A stretch of 64,000 nucleotides of DNA from Bisporella sp. PMI_857. Its lineage: Eukaryota; Ascomycota; Leotiomycetes; Helotiales; Helotiaceae. The translations under genes and the position numbers were made by a program. Each line of letters opens with the position of its first letter. Position 1 is the stretch's first letter. Shown here piece by piece: positions 42,860 to 54,446 of the stretch. Location: assembly GCA_021307315.1 (NCBI GenBank), contig JAJSPD010000105.1, positions 1-64,000 on the forward strand, written 5' to 3'. The notes under the pieces are model-generated. The model did not search any database. It was not told where the DNA came from and saw only the letters and a list, made by a program, of their open reading frames with translations.

Positions 42860-45356
42860 GCAGCTCCTTATCTGCTATAGGAGCGAATATGGTTACGCGT
42901 TGGCCATGAAGTATTCCCAGGTTACCTCCCATCTACAAGACAAGCACCAGGTTACCGTGTCGGATCGGAGAGGCCTTACTTGTCACCTGACCGTAGTGTC
43001 AAAGGGGTTCCGTAACCCGGCTAACCTTCCTCCATAAGATGATGGCTCTGATGCTTATCCCCAGTTACGCGTACACAATGGCTTTTCTTGTCGAGAATGT
43101 ACCTATTATATTATTAACTACCCTAAACTCTCAAAGCGTATATCGAAGAACCACCTTAGTGGCCGGCAAGCATCACGTGCACGGATCCAGGATCTGTATA
43201 ACGACGTTTACCTGCGGGCGTGGATAAATGATGCTACCCGACGCTACTGGACTATTCGAAAGGATGGCCGAATAATCCGACCCGTTGCCAGCCGGGGTGC
43301 AGAGGAGCATCTCCAATCAGTATACAAGCAAGAGTACAAACGCCTACACGCATAAAAGCGGCTCCAGAGCAACTGCATTGCAAGCAGGACGCAGACGTTT
43401 GTTGCTACCGGTCCGTGGATAGAGCGGACTCGCTGGCCTGAAACCTACCAAGGGGCATGACAAGATATCCTGCTAGGATTGGCCAAGATACCGAACCTGT
43501 ATCGATCGACCAAGGATTATATTATCGGTTAAGGCTTACCGGACGGGGAGGAGGACGTAGTAAGCTTATGGCAGGACGAGCGGAGGATTGCAGCCCTGAT
43601 GCCCATTATTAACGATATGCTTGATCGATGCAAGGAGACGGTACAGCATACTAGCCGCGTGTTGCTTTGTTGGCTACGGAGCACCAGGCCCCAGTGTTGT
43701 TACCCTAAGCCATTTATTCTCGTGGCCCTTCCACAAAGCAAGCGGAAATATCGTCGAATATTTAAGCGGTTCTTCGCTCTGCTCTTCCGTGCGTACCGTA
43801 TGCCTAAGGATATCCGTCGCTGCTGCATTGGAATCCGATTTACCAAAACATAGCTTAGCCAGCTTAAAGTGCCCTGGGATCATGCGGCCTTGGTCGACAC
43901 TAAGCAGGAGACTTATAACGGCAAGTCTTCTATTAATGAGGATGATGACTCCGCGGCGGATTATAAGGATAACAAGGATGGCGATAAAAGCAATAATAGG
44001 GGGGAAGATAAGGATAATAAAGATAATAAAGGTGGTAAGGATAAAGGGGATAACAAGGATAATCAGCATTAGGTATACGATAACTAAAGCAGTGATGGGG
44101 AGAACGCAGGTAAAGATGGCTATATCGTTTATGAATCTAGGGACGAAGTAGATAAGGGTAGTCTAGATAACGGCAAGTTAATGGATAAGAACAGCGAGGC
44201 TAGCCAAGCTCTTAACTCTAGTCATAGGTTAGGCAAGCTCTAAGAACTTATCTTCCAGTTAAGTATAACATTCAGTATAGCTAGTTTTACTGATGGCCAG
44301 CCAAGTTCGAGCCTCCTAGTATACTTTAGTGGGATCCTTGGCTTCTCGACAGATGCTTAAAGCTTCTTACCTACCCGGAAATTCACCCCCCACCTCTCCG
44401 CGCTGATCTATATCCAGCGCCTGCTCTTTCTCAAGTATGGTCTCCCCTATCAGGCCTATCCATATATTGGGCTAGCACGGCGATCACGATTCCGCCGGCA
44501 CCAGCACTTTAAGACTATACGATTACGTTATATGATAACTGGCTCTCCATCTGCACTAGAGGAGCTGCAAAGCCTCCGGGACTTTGGTCGTGTGATATCC
44601 CGCACTGATGATCCCTCCTTCCTCCTGCACTGGAGCGACGATGGCCAGGTGGTTCGGCATAAAGATCACTTTAGCCTTACTATGAAGAAGTATCATGAAT
44701 TGGCAAGTTACTTCCTTACCAAGGCGGAGGAGCTCTGCCATAGTCTTATGTTAAACCTCCGTCCCGATATCGACTTTATAAGCCTTAAGGATGATATGTT
44801 AAATATATAGTATGGATTTTCTTTTATCCAGAACCCGCAGAACAGACTTACCGATGCATACCTGGAGCTCTTTAATAAGGCCTGCACTACCCGTCGCGGC
44901 TATCTGGTTAAGGATGGACGTTGGGACTGGGGGGCTATCTACCAGTACAAGAAGCAGGCGGATACCTTAACAGAGATGCTCGCGGGTGGCCTGCATACGG
45001 CATGCGGTCAACTCCCCCGCGCCTCTAAGTTACTCGGCTTGGAGTATATGAATGGGTTATCTACCGGGCGTGGAATCTACGTGTGGAATAGGTTTCTTAT
45101 ATATATCATCCGTCACTACAAGGCCAAGCGGTTAACTAATCGAGAATTCAATATCGCATGCTTCCTGCCTGTCCAATTAGGGCATAGCATATATAAGTCC
45201 CTAGTATATATTCGACCGTTTTTGGATATGCTATAGCGGGAGCGGGCTCTGTTACGCCCGGTTCAGCCGGGTATATTGCTTTTTTGCGCGGGAAATTCTT
45301 TCGACAAGCCATGGCCGTCCACCCGCCTTACCGCCATCTTGAAGAAGGCAACGGGT
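42860..45356 (+). pseudogene. Relic of an OrsD-like zinc-finger/RecQ-type protein, N-terminal half
   Basis: The plus strand encodes, with many stops and shifts, segments I know from large fungal proteins that combine an OrsD-like C2H2 region with a RecQ helicase (often annotated as telomere-linked or RecQ-like helicases): SHLQDKHQVTVSDRRGLT (near 42930), NGFSCREC (43070), AWINDATRRYW (43215), RTRWPETYQGA (43435), GLPDGEEDVVSLWQDERRI (43530), DMLDRCKETVQHTSR (43615), SFLLHWSDDGQVV (44610), WDWGAIYQYKKQADTL (44925), GRGIYVWNRFLIYI (45067), and the last piece KPWPSTRLTAILKKA (45305). An Asp/Lys-rich insert lies at 43920-44070. The helicase part is absent; the copy ends at a hAT terminus (45357). 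Family assignment is from memory. Confidence 0.6.
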
Positions 45357-45422
45357 CAGTGTAGTCAGTAGTACACCCTGTGAATCTAGTGCACCTTTTA
45401 TACTTGGAGTATACACTGTGCG
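45357..45422. mobile_element. Detached hAT terminus (family 2)
   Basis: 66 bp starting CAGTGTAGTCAGTAGTACAC, nearly identical to the inverted terminus ending at 50909. It is cut by a pogo-type terminus at 45423. Confidence 0.8.
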
Positions 45423-45424
45423 TA

Positions 45425-45640
45425 ACGTAGTTCACAAGCGAGTTGGCCACACAAGCGAATTGGCCAATTTTTCTTGGCATGCAAACAAAATTTGAAATAA
45501 CACAACAATTACTTAATTAAATTATTAAAGCTATTCAGAATCGGAATTATCAAGCTCAATTCTATCATTCTCGCATGTTCGTATGTTGTGTCCAAATTCT
45601 CCGCACGCTCTACATCGTCGTTGTTGCGGTCCGCCAACTT
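45425..45640 (-). mobile_element. Pogo-type element fragment: terminus and transposase zinc knuckle
   Basis: The terminus ACGTAGTTCACAAGCGAG after TA (45423-45424) contains two copies of a CAAGCGA(G/A)TTGGCC motif, matching the design of the pogo termini at 12511. The minus strand then encodes a C-terminal CCHC zinc knuckle CRACGEFGHNIRTC. Cut at 45640 by a hAT terminus. Confidence 0.8.
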
Positions 45641-47448
45641 CAGTGTAGCCAGTAGTGTGTACGCCGTAATTACTGCAGTAATTTGATGCCTTATTACCAC
45701 TGCAGTACAGATTCCTCCCACAAATACGCACTGAATAGTACTGCAGTAATATACCTCCTTTGTCATACGCACGGCGTAATACGGCGTAATACGGCATCTA
45801 GAGTATAATTACACGTGACTCATATATCCTTTTGCTCCTCCTCTACCTTCCAACTCCTATTCACCTATTTCTTCCTCTGATTCAAAGGCTTTTACCTTAT
45901 GCCAGGACCTTAAACACTCTAAGGCTTCAATCACCTTTACTGAAAGCTTATTACGGCGATCTGTAACTGTAATTTTGCAAGACGAGAAAAGACGTTCTGG
46001 CTCTGCACTCATTGCAGGAATAGAAAGCAAGTTTAGAGCCATCTTGCTCAAATTAGGGTATATGGCCTGCTGCTCAGGTGCCAGCCACCAGTCTCTCACA
46101 TCCTCAAAGTCGTGGTGTGGCAGTGAACTGCAATATCGAGTATATTCGTCCTGGGATGGAGTCGTCGGCACCTTTGCTTTTAAGGAGTTCTTCCACTGAG
46201 TAAACTTATTTGGCGTTGCGTATGTGGGAGCAAGAACTCGGCCAGTAGCAGCAGCAGTAGCTTCGCCTGGGAGTCTCTCATGGCCTGTAGGCATATACTT
46301 CTCTCTCCATAGGTCCTCCAGCGCGGTCTTAGCTGGGCCCCACCACTCACACATCCAGTGCTCCTCAATATATTGCCACTTATAGGCCGGATGAAGGACA
46401 AGTGCGCCTACGTATGCCGGTGTCTCACTAGAAAGAGCATAGTATTTATCTAGCTTTGCCCAGCCAGAGTTAATACAAGTACTCATGACTGGGTCGTTCT
46501 TATATTGAGCTTTGCCCTCCTCATATTGTTGAAGGATGAAATCTAAAGCAGGGAGTACCTCGTCAAGGGTATTATGGTTTGATTCTAGAGCCTTGGTCGT
46601 ATGTGCGAGGTTGGTAAGAAAACCTTTAACCTATAAGTTAAGGATTAATGATTGGTATCAAGATTAGGGGGGAAAATAGGAAAATAGAACACCTTACCTT
46701 GCTCAAAAGGGCCCAGTCCTCAGGCAATAGTCGATCCAGATTTAGCTCCTTCTCGGGGTATTGCTCAAAGAATCGGTCTACAGCCTTTTGTAGGGGAATA
46801 GCCTCGCTAAGCATCTTGCCCCAAGAGTTCCACCGGGTGCCATTATCTCGAGCGATATTTCTGCCCCTTGAGATGGCTCTCCATTGTTGTTTTCGTTGTG
46901 CGGTACGTCCAATGTGAGTAACAAAGTTATGAAGCTTGCCAAGTGGTCCGAGCCTCCTCCACTGGTCCATTTCATCCTGAGTTGTCTCAAGAGCTTCGGC
47001 TTGGTTAACAAATAGGAAAGACTGTGCCGATAGGTTGATAATATGGCCGATACATCGGATTCGATGGTGCTTTGCGTTATAATCAATATTCTAGGAGTCA
47101 TATGCGCCTAGATGAAATTAGGACAAATATCAAGGTAATCGGGTATTACTCACGATCCTCAAATTCTCGCATCATAGTATCATTATTTGTCGCATTGTCC
47201 ATCTGTATGTATCCTAACTTACTACTAATTCCCCAGTCCGCTACCACCTCTTGTAGATATTTAGCAAGGTTCTCTCCGGAGTGCTTCCCCTCCATCTCAA
47301 CAAGTGCTAGGGTAGCACTCTCAAGTTGGCCATCCTGAGCGATATAATGGCTAACAAGTCCCAGGATTGGTAAGCTATTTGGTGATGTCCAGAGGTCACA
47401 GCTAATGTGGATATCGGTCAGAGCACTATGCAGCCTCGACTTCATCTG
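45641..47448 (-). mobile_element. hAT transposon (family 1, copy 2), N-terminal part lost
   Basis: Starts CAGTGTAGCCAG at 45641. The minus strand encodes a clean C-terminal transposase segment (45857-46486; CEWWGPAKTALEDLW, NLSKMALNLLSIPAMSAEPE, RLFSSCKITVTDRR) and upstream pieces up to SDIHISCD-type sequence (47146-47445). It is cut at 47448 by a second hAT; the rest is not in the window. It keeps more C/G than copy 1 at the sites where they differ. Confidence 0.88.
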
Positions 47449-50400
47449 CAGTGTTGGCAGTAGTATAAAAAGTGTAAATACTCCATGTGTGACAGGTCTT
47501 GAATACGTACAGCGTGCGATATATCTTCATACTATACCGTACCAGGAAGCTTGACAGACATGTCATACGTACACTGTGCAAACTGGGAGTGCAAAAGTGC
47601 ACTCCCTGTATAGCCTACCTCACCGGCGCTACACCTCGCTGTCGCTCCCGTTGAAGCTATTCCCAATCCCCATTGGTTCTAATATATTGAACTCCTTGAT
47701 TTTAAACCACGATTTCAGACATTCTAACGCCTCTAATAGCTCAATACCAATACGATTTCGACGATCTTCAAGCGTAAGACCGCAACTCGAGAATAACCGC
47801 TCGACGTCAGCTGACATGCATGGTATTGACAATATATTAATCGCCATCTTGCTCAAGTGAGGGTATTTGTGTTTTTGACTTGATTCTAACCACCAAGCTA
47901 TTGGGTCGTCTGTCCACTCAATCTTCTCTTTGATATATCGAATATATTCATCGTCACTAGCTGTAGCATCATTGAGTTGGACCAGTGCCTTGGCCTTATG
48001 TCTTTGAAGATACTCTGCGAATTGGTTGACCGGTTTGGAAGGGTTTGATAGAACTGAACTAGCTGTTGGAAAAGCCGTAATATCTGAAACTTCAGTGCGA
48101 GATACAGCATTAACTGGTTTGTATTTGGACTCCCATAACTGCTTCACTAGCCTCTGCAAAAGTTAGCTCTATATTTATAAGACCTTCTTACTAAAGACTG
48201 TATTTACCTGAGCTTTTGGCAACCATGCTGGCTCCCAGTAGTCTTGAATATATTGCCACTTGTAACCAGGGTGCAATACAATTGCAGCTGTATATGCAGG
48301 AGACTCGTCAGTAAGGTGGTAATACTTCTTCATTTTCTCCCAGCCATTTTGGTAGAGCGGAGCCATAATGGTATCGTTTTGATATTGAGCTCTACCGTCT
48401 TCAAATTGACCCATAATGAAGTCCATAGCAGGCAGTCCCTTAGTAAGTGGTACTGCAGAGCCTTCCAAGGACTTAGTAGCTTCTTTCAATACTGATAGCA
48501 TAGTATTGATTTTATCAAGAGTCTCCCACTCCTCCTCGTCCAACTTATCGGGTGCTATTTCGTCGTCACCCCATACATCAAGAAACTGGTCAATAGCCTC
48601 CATAATCTCTTCATTTGTAGCTCTCTCAATTTGCTTTTGCCATGAGTTCCACCTAGTTGTATTATCGTGGGGAATTCGACGATTTTTGGAGATTGCAAGA
48701 AAGTTCTGAAGACGCTGTTCAGTGCGACTAATCCATATATTAATATTATGGAGCTTTCCTAACGGCCCCTTTTTCCTCCAAGCTAGCAACTCGGCTTCTG
48801 TAGCTTTGATTCGAGTGCTATTATTATCGCCTTGGAGATCTTCATCTTTAGTAGCAAAAAGAAAAGACTGGGCGGCCAGGTTGATTATATGGCCAAAGCA
48901 GCGTATACGGTGAGAGGTAGGGTCGTATTTAATTGAATAGTTTTGTGCAAGCTCTAGAAAAGGTTAGTCAATTCAATATAAAAGATATAAAAACATAAAG
49001 ACATACTGATTGAAATAGCTCTCATCATTGTATCGTTATTAGGCGCATTGTCCATATTGAAATACCCTAATTTTGTAGCAAGACCCCACTTATTAATCAC
49101 CTCCATCACATATTTAGCCATATTATCCCCATCGTGAGCTCCCTCTACCATTTTCAAAGACAGCACAGATGTCTCTAATTTACCGCCTTCTGTCACATAT
49201 GCGGCCGTAATTCCAAGCACCGGGAGCCTATTAGGTGAACTCCAAAGGTCTGCCATAATATGAATATCTGACAGGGCGCTCTGGAGCCTCTGAATTTGGC
49301 TATCTCTCTTGATTTTATACTGGCGAAAGACCCACTCTCGCACAGTATTATGAGAATGCGGAAGCCAGTTGTCGACCTCCTTATTCAAATAATATAGAAG
49401 ATCGCGGAACTGCTGACATTCGACAAGACGTAACGGTTCGTTACAAGCCGTGATAAATCGTATATATAGGATTTCGAGTGTATCGCCATTAATTGATGTC
49501 CCTAGGGTATCACTAAGTCTGCGCCTTTTTTGAGAGTGTATCTGGCCTTCTTTTTGCGCAGTATCAATAACACTCTGCTGTCTTTTGGCTCGTTCCTGTC
49601 GAGGCGAATCTGCAGTGATTCCAAGCGTTTTGAGGTGAGCTTTGATAGCTGTATTACCGCCATTGAGTCTGTAGGTTTTGTCCCACGATTCAGGACAATA
49701 CTTGCACTTCCATACACGGTTAATATGGAGACACTGGCCATTGTCTTTCTTGGTGTAATATAGCGTCTCTGGATCAGGATCTGGCATATGCCTGAAGACC
49801 CAAGCTGTACGAGGCTTGGCGTGTGCGCTTTTTGAAGCTGCAGATGAAGTCTCAGATGTCTGGGAGCTTGGCATATCTGGGAATTCGTTATCTAATAAGA
49901 TTAAGTCTGATAGCTCTGGTGGTGCTGCTATTGACTCAGGAGCCGTAAGCTGACTTAAAGAAGGTTGAGAAGCTTGCGTAGCTTGGAATTGGAGCCTTGA
50001 TTGGACAGGCATAGTGCAAAAATGCGTAGAGGTAAAAGAAGTAAGTAGTTGATAAAGTGGTATTAGTCAAGGAAAAAGAATTGGTAGGGAACATACCAAT
50101 ATTTATACGCGTTCGCGTATGTAAACAACTAAATCACTAAATGTTCCACCACGCCGGCTTTAATAACAACACTATCAAATTAAAAATAAAGTAAATATAT
50201 TACGCGATTAGCTTCTTACCTTTCAAATGGTATAGTTCCGAAGAAAATCGGTGGTGGTTTAGTAAAAAGGTAAGTTATATAAGAAGATAACTTAAAATGC
50301 AATATATCTTAGTGTCAGATTTTTAAATTTGGATCTTAAAATTAAGAAATTTTATAGCAACACTAAATCTTAACTAAATAACTTTAAATTGCACCGATTG

Positions 50401-50909
50401 AAAGCTCTTGCTTTATAGAATTAATGTATATAATTAGCTTAATATAATATTGTGAATATATGTCTCTATAATTTAATATCAAGAGAGTAGTGTAGTAGTT
50501 GTTTACCCTTCTATTTAAGCGAGCGTAATCTAAAAATAATCTATGTTTTGAGCTTGATATAATAACGAATATATATAATGAAAAATTAATTTTTGGTTCA
50601 TTATAAAGCTATTGATTAGATCTTTCAATATAGATTGATTACATATAAAATTGTGGTTGTCGTGGGGATCTAGAAGGTTGCGATTCAAGAGCTTTTTTAG
50701 TACGATTTTGGTGGGTTTGGGGTCTCCCTAGACCTTGTGTCCTTGTGCACTCCAAGTATGAAGATATATTCATATACCGTACCAGATACACTCTAGTATA
50801 CTTAATAAGCATACGCACAGTGTGCAAATTAATATTAATAATACGCACAGTGTATACTCCGAGTGTAAAATGTGCACTAGATTCACAGGGTGTACTACTG
50901 ACTACACTG
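47449..50909 (-). mobile_element. hAT transposon (family 2) with apparently intact transposase
   Basis: Left end CAGTGTTGGCAGTAG at 47449, right end (reversed CAGTGTAGTCAGTAG) at 50909: imperfect inverted termini. The 8 bases on the two sides (TTCATCTG and GTGGCCAA) do not match, so the original insertion site has been rearranged. About 600 bp right of the gene (50100-50640) is AT-rich non-coding. Confidence 0.85.
47629..50012 (-). CDS. hAT-family transposase, complete
   Basis: Cut-and-paste transposase. Exons 50012-49007, 48953-48208 and 48153-47629 with two 53-nt introns (GTATGT...CTAACCTTTTCTAG and GTAAAT...TTGCAG) sum to 2277 nt, 758 residues, without a stop. N-terminal disordered region, then WVFRHMPDPDPE and a BED-type zinc finger (VWKCKYCPESW...HLKTLG), RLVECQQFRDLLYYL, RNase H-like core with Asp in DIHIMADLWSSPNRLP and FNMDNAPNNDT, RWNSW, CFGHIINLAAQ, and the C-terminal hATC dimerisation region (YPHLSKMAINILSIP, SADVERLFSSCGLTLEDRRN). 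It shares the MPDPDPE block and general layout with family 1 but differs widely in sequence. Activity is inference. Confidence 0.9.
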
Positions 50910-51772
50910 GTGGCCAAGCACCTCAGCAAGAGCTGATGAGGTTTGCATGTTCCATGAGCCGCTCGATTGATCCTCGCCGGCCACGGAAATTGACTCCTGA
51001 GCAATCTGCATCGGTCAATGAGCTTCCATGCATTTTGAAATTGCAATGTCGCATCACGAGACTGTCCGGCATTCGAGAAGATCCTGCGGGGGAAGAGAAA
51101 TATCAGAAAGCTCGTCGTCGCCTTCAGAGTGAGAAGCAACGGCAGCGAAGGCTGCTCCTGGCTGACCTCGTGGAACGTTTCAAGAAGGAGCAGCCCGTGA
51201 TCGATAGTGAGCGGCAGCTAGCTGGAAAAGTAGTCGACGAGGATACGCGAGACGCATTAGCGCAATCAGATCAGGTGACGCCGGAACACCTGCTTTTGAT
51301 CGACGCCATCTTGACGCTTCCTGAGACGTCCCTAGAAAACGAGTATCAACGAAGAATCGCGGCAGTCAATGCGATCACAGCGTACTGCGGCGTGGAAGAA
51401 GGGCCTGCTCCCCGTCGGATCCAACGTGGACGCCCGGTGAAGGATGAGAGCCCGCCAGTCCTCAAAACTGAGGAGCCTGATGCCCTGAGCCAAGCAATAC
51501 GATCAATAAAAAACAAAAAGCGGCCCACAAAATGTTTCCTCTGCCTTGGGAATCCGTTTTTGGCATTGCGGGACCGGGTTACCTCGTATGCAACCCCAGG
51601 TTCTTTAAGTAGGCACTTTCTGAGGAAGCGTGTAAACAAGTTGCAAGAGGGGGTGCGCATTGATTGTCAGATTTGCGGCGACAAGCTAAAGAACCGAGTG
51701 GAACTGCTAATTCATGCAGAAAGGTTTCATGGAACCGTCTCACGGGGTCCCGCTGAGAGATTGATCACTTAG
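50910..51772 (+). pseudogene. DUF3435 protein, C-terminal part (Starship-captain family), recombinase core missing
   Basis: The open frame from the hAT end to 51772 reads like the C-terminal half of DUF3435 (FluG-domain) proteins: SMSRSIDPRRPRKLTPEQ, a long charged helix region (EEKYQKARRRLQSEKQRQ), VIDSERQLAGKVVDEDT, RRIAAVNAITAYCG, then two C2H2-like fingers, CFLCLGN...SRHFLRKRV and CQICGDKL...HAERFHG. DUF3435 includes the tyrosine recombinases that move Starship elements. The N-terminal catalytic half with its Arg/His/Tyr residues is absent; the remaining frame begins exactly after the hAT terminus. An ATG at 50822 lies in hAT sequence and is not a native start. Family assignment is from remembered sequence features. 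Confidence 0.72.
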
Positions 51773-52924
51773 ATTTTAGAGCTATTGTTGGTCTTGGTTA
51801 TCTTCGATTGGAAGGGGGCAAGAATGAGAACTGGGTCATATTTACAGGTGTGGCAGGCTCTTCTGGTTTATCCTTGATTTGGTTCGATGCCATGCGAAGT
51901 TCGCTGGTATGTGTGACTGGTTAGGGTAATGGGAACTTATGAACGTGTCTTGCTCAACGTACAGACAAGCTGGCATGGTTTAGAAGGGTGAACTCATAGT
52001 GTTTTTAATGAATCTAGATTGGCCCAGGATCGTGTGGTATTCCTGGAGCGGAATTCTAGTCTGATATACCTGTAGCAAGGGTTAAACTGCTCAAGAGTGT
52101 GGAACTGCAAATGTATAATATATGAATAAAAGAGGATGGACATTGAGTAATAATTTATCCCTTTCGGGCAAGGTAAAGCAGGATGGGGCATTACTAAAGC
52201 TGCCTGTCGCAAGTCTGAGTCCGGATTGCATCTTCTGAACCCTCTACTGTTGGCAACCTATGAACCGCAGAGTGGCGAAAGGCGCTAGTCGAGAATCATT
52301 CTATATCGTATCGGCTGGGAGCTTTTCGCAGGGTTTTGACCATTTACTTAATTCAGCCACCTTAGGATAGTCCCACTCATTATTTTCTAGGAGCCTTGGT
52401 AGCCACTTCGACGCAAAGTCGAAGTAGCGCTCGAGCTGATGTTGAACTGCCATAAGGATGATATTAGCGTCATACGGCACGTAGTTTAGTTTTATTCACG
52501 TGGCATAGAAATTGGATTAAAGTTTTCTAGGAGTCTACGGGCATTAGAGACATTCTACTAACGTTAGTACGTAAGCTCTTTTCTTTGGAGTGGGAAGTCA
52601 TCTAGTCTTCTATAACATCTTTCATTTAAGAGATTGAGTTCGCCAGTATAACCTAATTCCTATTCTACGCTTCCGCATTCCGCCACTAGGTTGGTCTAGT
52701 GTTGGCATTATCCCCATGAGTTCCTAGCTGCACCCTTATTCACATTCCATCGCCCTACCGTGGTCATCGTTCTCACCCGCTATCGCTCAGGGCTGGCCCA
52801 TATTCATATTCCCCCTAAAATCAATGCTAGCCTGCTCTAAGAGAATGCCTCTGTAACGGAAGGGCATTGAAATTCGCAGCTGGCTGTTTCTGGCAAGGTT
52901 GCCCCAGTCCCAGCCTTGAGAGTA
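51773..52924. other. Long spacer, nothing recognised
   Basis: No gene or repeat could be supported in about 1.15 kb. Confidence 0.5.
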
Positions 52925-53101
52925 TCAAGAAGATTTCCCATGCAGTTTCAGTAAGCTGATAATGGTCTTATTTCCCTTCTCTTTGGCCACCGACAGAGGA
53001 GACCGATCCAAACTGTCCTCAGAGTCTGGTCTGGCACCCTTCTTGAGTAGTAGCCTAACGATTGCTTCATTCCCTTTCCACACAGCCCGCAAAAGTGGCG
53101 T
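52925..53101 (-). pseudogene. Ankyrin-repeat exon or fragment
   Basis: The minus strand encodes TPLLRAVWKGNEAIVRLLLK, then KGARPDSEDSLDRSPLSVA, KGNKTIISLLKLHG and a stop: one and a half ankyrin repeats. The 5' edge follows TCTAG, a possible acceptor site, so it could be the last exon of a gene whose other exons I cannot see. No clear link with the membrane protein upstream. Confidence 0.6.
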
Positions 53102-53136
53102 CTAGAATCGTCAGCAGAGCTTATTTGAAGTCTGTT

Positions 53137-53278
53137 GAGTTCACTTACATCCTATACCAGCAGAAACAGTCCTGCGTCAGCTATCGACTCGCAAAGAGAC
53201 TTAACTGGAGTTCACTTACCAGCTATACCAGTAAAAACAGTCCTGCATCTAGTGGGAAATGCCATCTATAGGCAGCAT
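53137..53278. repeat. Tandem duplication of about 71 bp holding a splice-donor-like site
   Basis: Two diverged copies start at 53137 and 53208 (each GAGTTCACTTAC, then CTATACCAG and ACAGTCCTGC). On the minus strand each contains GTAAGT after the sequence that ends the membrane-protein frame. Confidence 0.75.
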
Positions 53279-54124
53279 CGACGCGCATCATATCAAATGA
53301 GTTAAGTGTCCTAGTCCAACGCGGTGTCCAGGCGGCATACACAGCCAAGGCTAACAACGCTGCCAGATACAAGCCCAACAACACCGACACGATGATGATA
53401 CCAGCCGTAGATATTACTGGAGCCTGTATTTCCATGCCTTCGTCGTAAAAAAGAGACAGGTGCTCACCGCCGAATGTCGTTGCCTGGCTCAGCAACCAAT
53501 TCTGATTCGCGAGGAAGGCAGCCGCAGTGAAAGCGTTAGATAGGCGCTCCGGCGCGGTATAGTTTGTAAACAATACCAGCCAACGACCGACTTCGTAGCG
53601 TACGCCCGCGCCACCGTCGCCTTCAGAGTTGAAGATACAGGATCTTTTCAATTCATTTCCCGGGTCTGGATAACCGTTGACGCCAGTTCCAAGAAGCAGA
53701 GCAGCCAAGGGCAGAAGATAGCCGCATACTCTATTCGTGTCGTACACCATCTGAGGCGTACCTGCAGGATAGGGATCAGGCATTACGACGTAAGCTCTCG
53801 GGTTGGCCAGCCGAGTTTCTGGGAAGGAGCCACGCCCGAACAGAGCCATTGCCGTTGTAAGAACCTGACCTTTATTCTGGACGCGATCTAGTCGTGTTGG
53901 GTCGTACGAGTTATTTTCTCCCTGCGTTTTGAAGGGTTATAGCCATTTGGATAGAAGCTACTCGGGGCTTGGCTTGTTCCGTTAACGCAGTCATGGTTAC
54001 AAGCTCCACTCATGAATGGGTCTTTATCCAGAAGCGGCCCTGCAACCCCCTGGTTCATGTAGTTAGGCAGTTCGATAGAGGAGGAGCGTTTGATTCGGGA
54101 GACGTTGTCGCGTTTGGCCGACAT
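53223..54124 (-). pseudogene. Fungal membrane-protein fragment with a frameshift
   Basis: Two minus-strand frames belong together: 54124-53888 (MNQGVAGPLLDKDPFMSG, CNHDCVNGTSQAPSSFY) and the frame that reads FKTQGENNSYDPTRLD and continues as MALFGRGSFPETRLANPRA (53849) to 53223. They meet with a one-base shift near 53930. The second part has a hydrophobic stretch VCGYLLPLAALLLGTG, a long soluble loop with sequons, and a strong transmembrane helix (APVISTAGIIIVSVLLGLYL) followed by AWTPRWTRTLNSFDMMRV, a layout seen in uncharacterised fungal plasma-membrane proteins. The function is unknown. The 3' end runs into a duplicated splice-donor region, so another exon may follow. Confidence 0.6.
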
Positions 54125-54446
54125 GATGAAGGGCTGGAGGGTGTGGCTAGGGAATCAAAGCTCAATGCTGTTTTGAGTCCAAGTTATGGCCGTGAGATGT
54201 CGTCAGAACGAATGATATCAGGAATCCAAGGTGGGAGGGCCTCTTTTATGCGGTGACTTACAGTAAGTAATGCGAGGCAGCTTAGGAAACTAGCTAGTAG
54301 CCACCAACTGTCTACGATTTCTACGCAGTAAGACGCATCCTGTCACCTTTCTTCAGCCGGTCACATTGACGGATGTATTACGCTTAAATAATCTTCACAG
54401 ATGGGCAAACAGAATTAGACTAAGAGTCCTGCTAGTCCAATGTGAA

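Noticed and set aside
43621..44151. Basic/Ile-rich open frames on both strands near 43.6-44.1 kb
   Set aside because: They overlap the frame with recognisable OrsD/RecQ-type segments and a low-complexity Asp/Lys insert; no independent motif.
50822..50909. N-terminal part of the DUF3435 open frame starting at 50822
   Set aside because: These bases are the terminal inverted repeat of a hAT, not native coding sequence.
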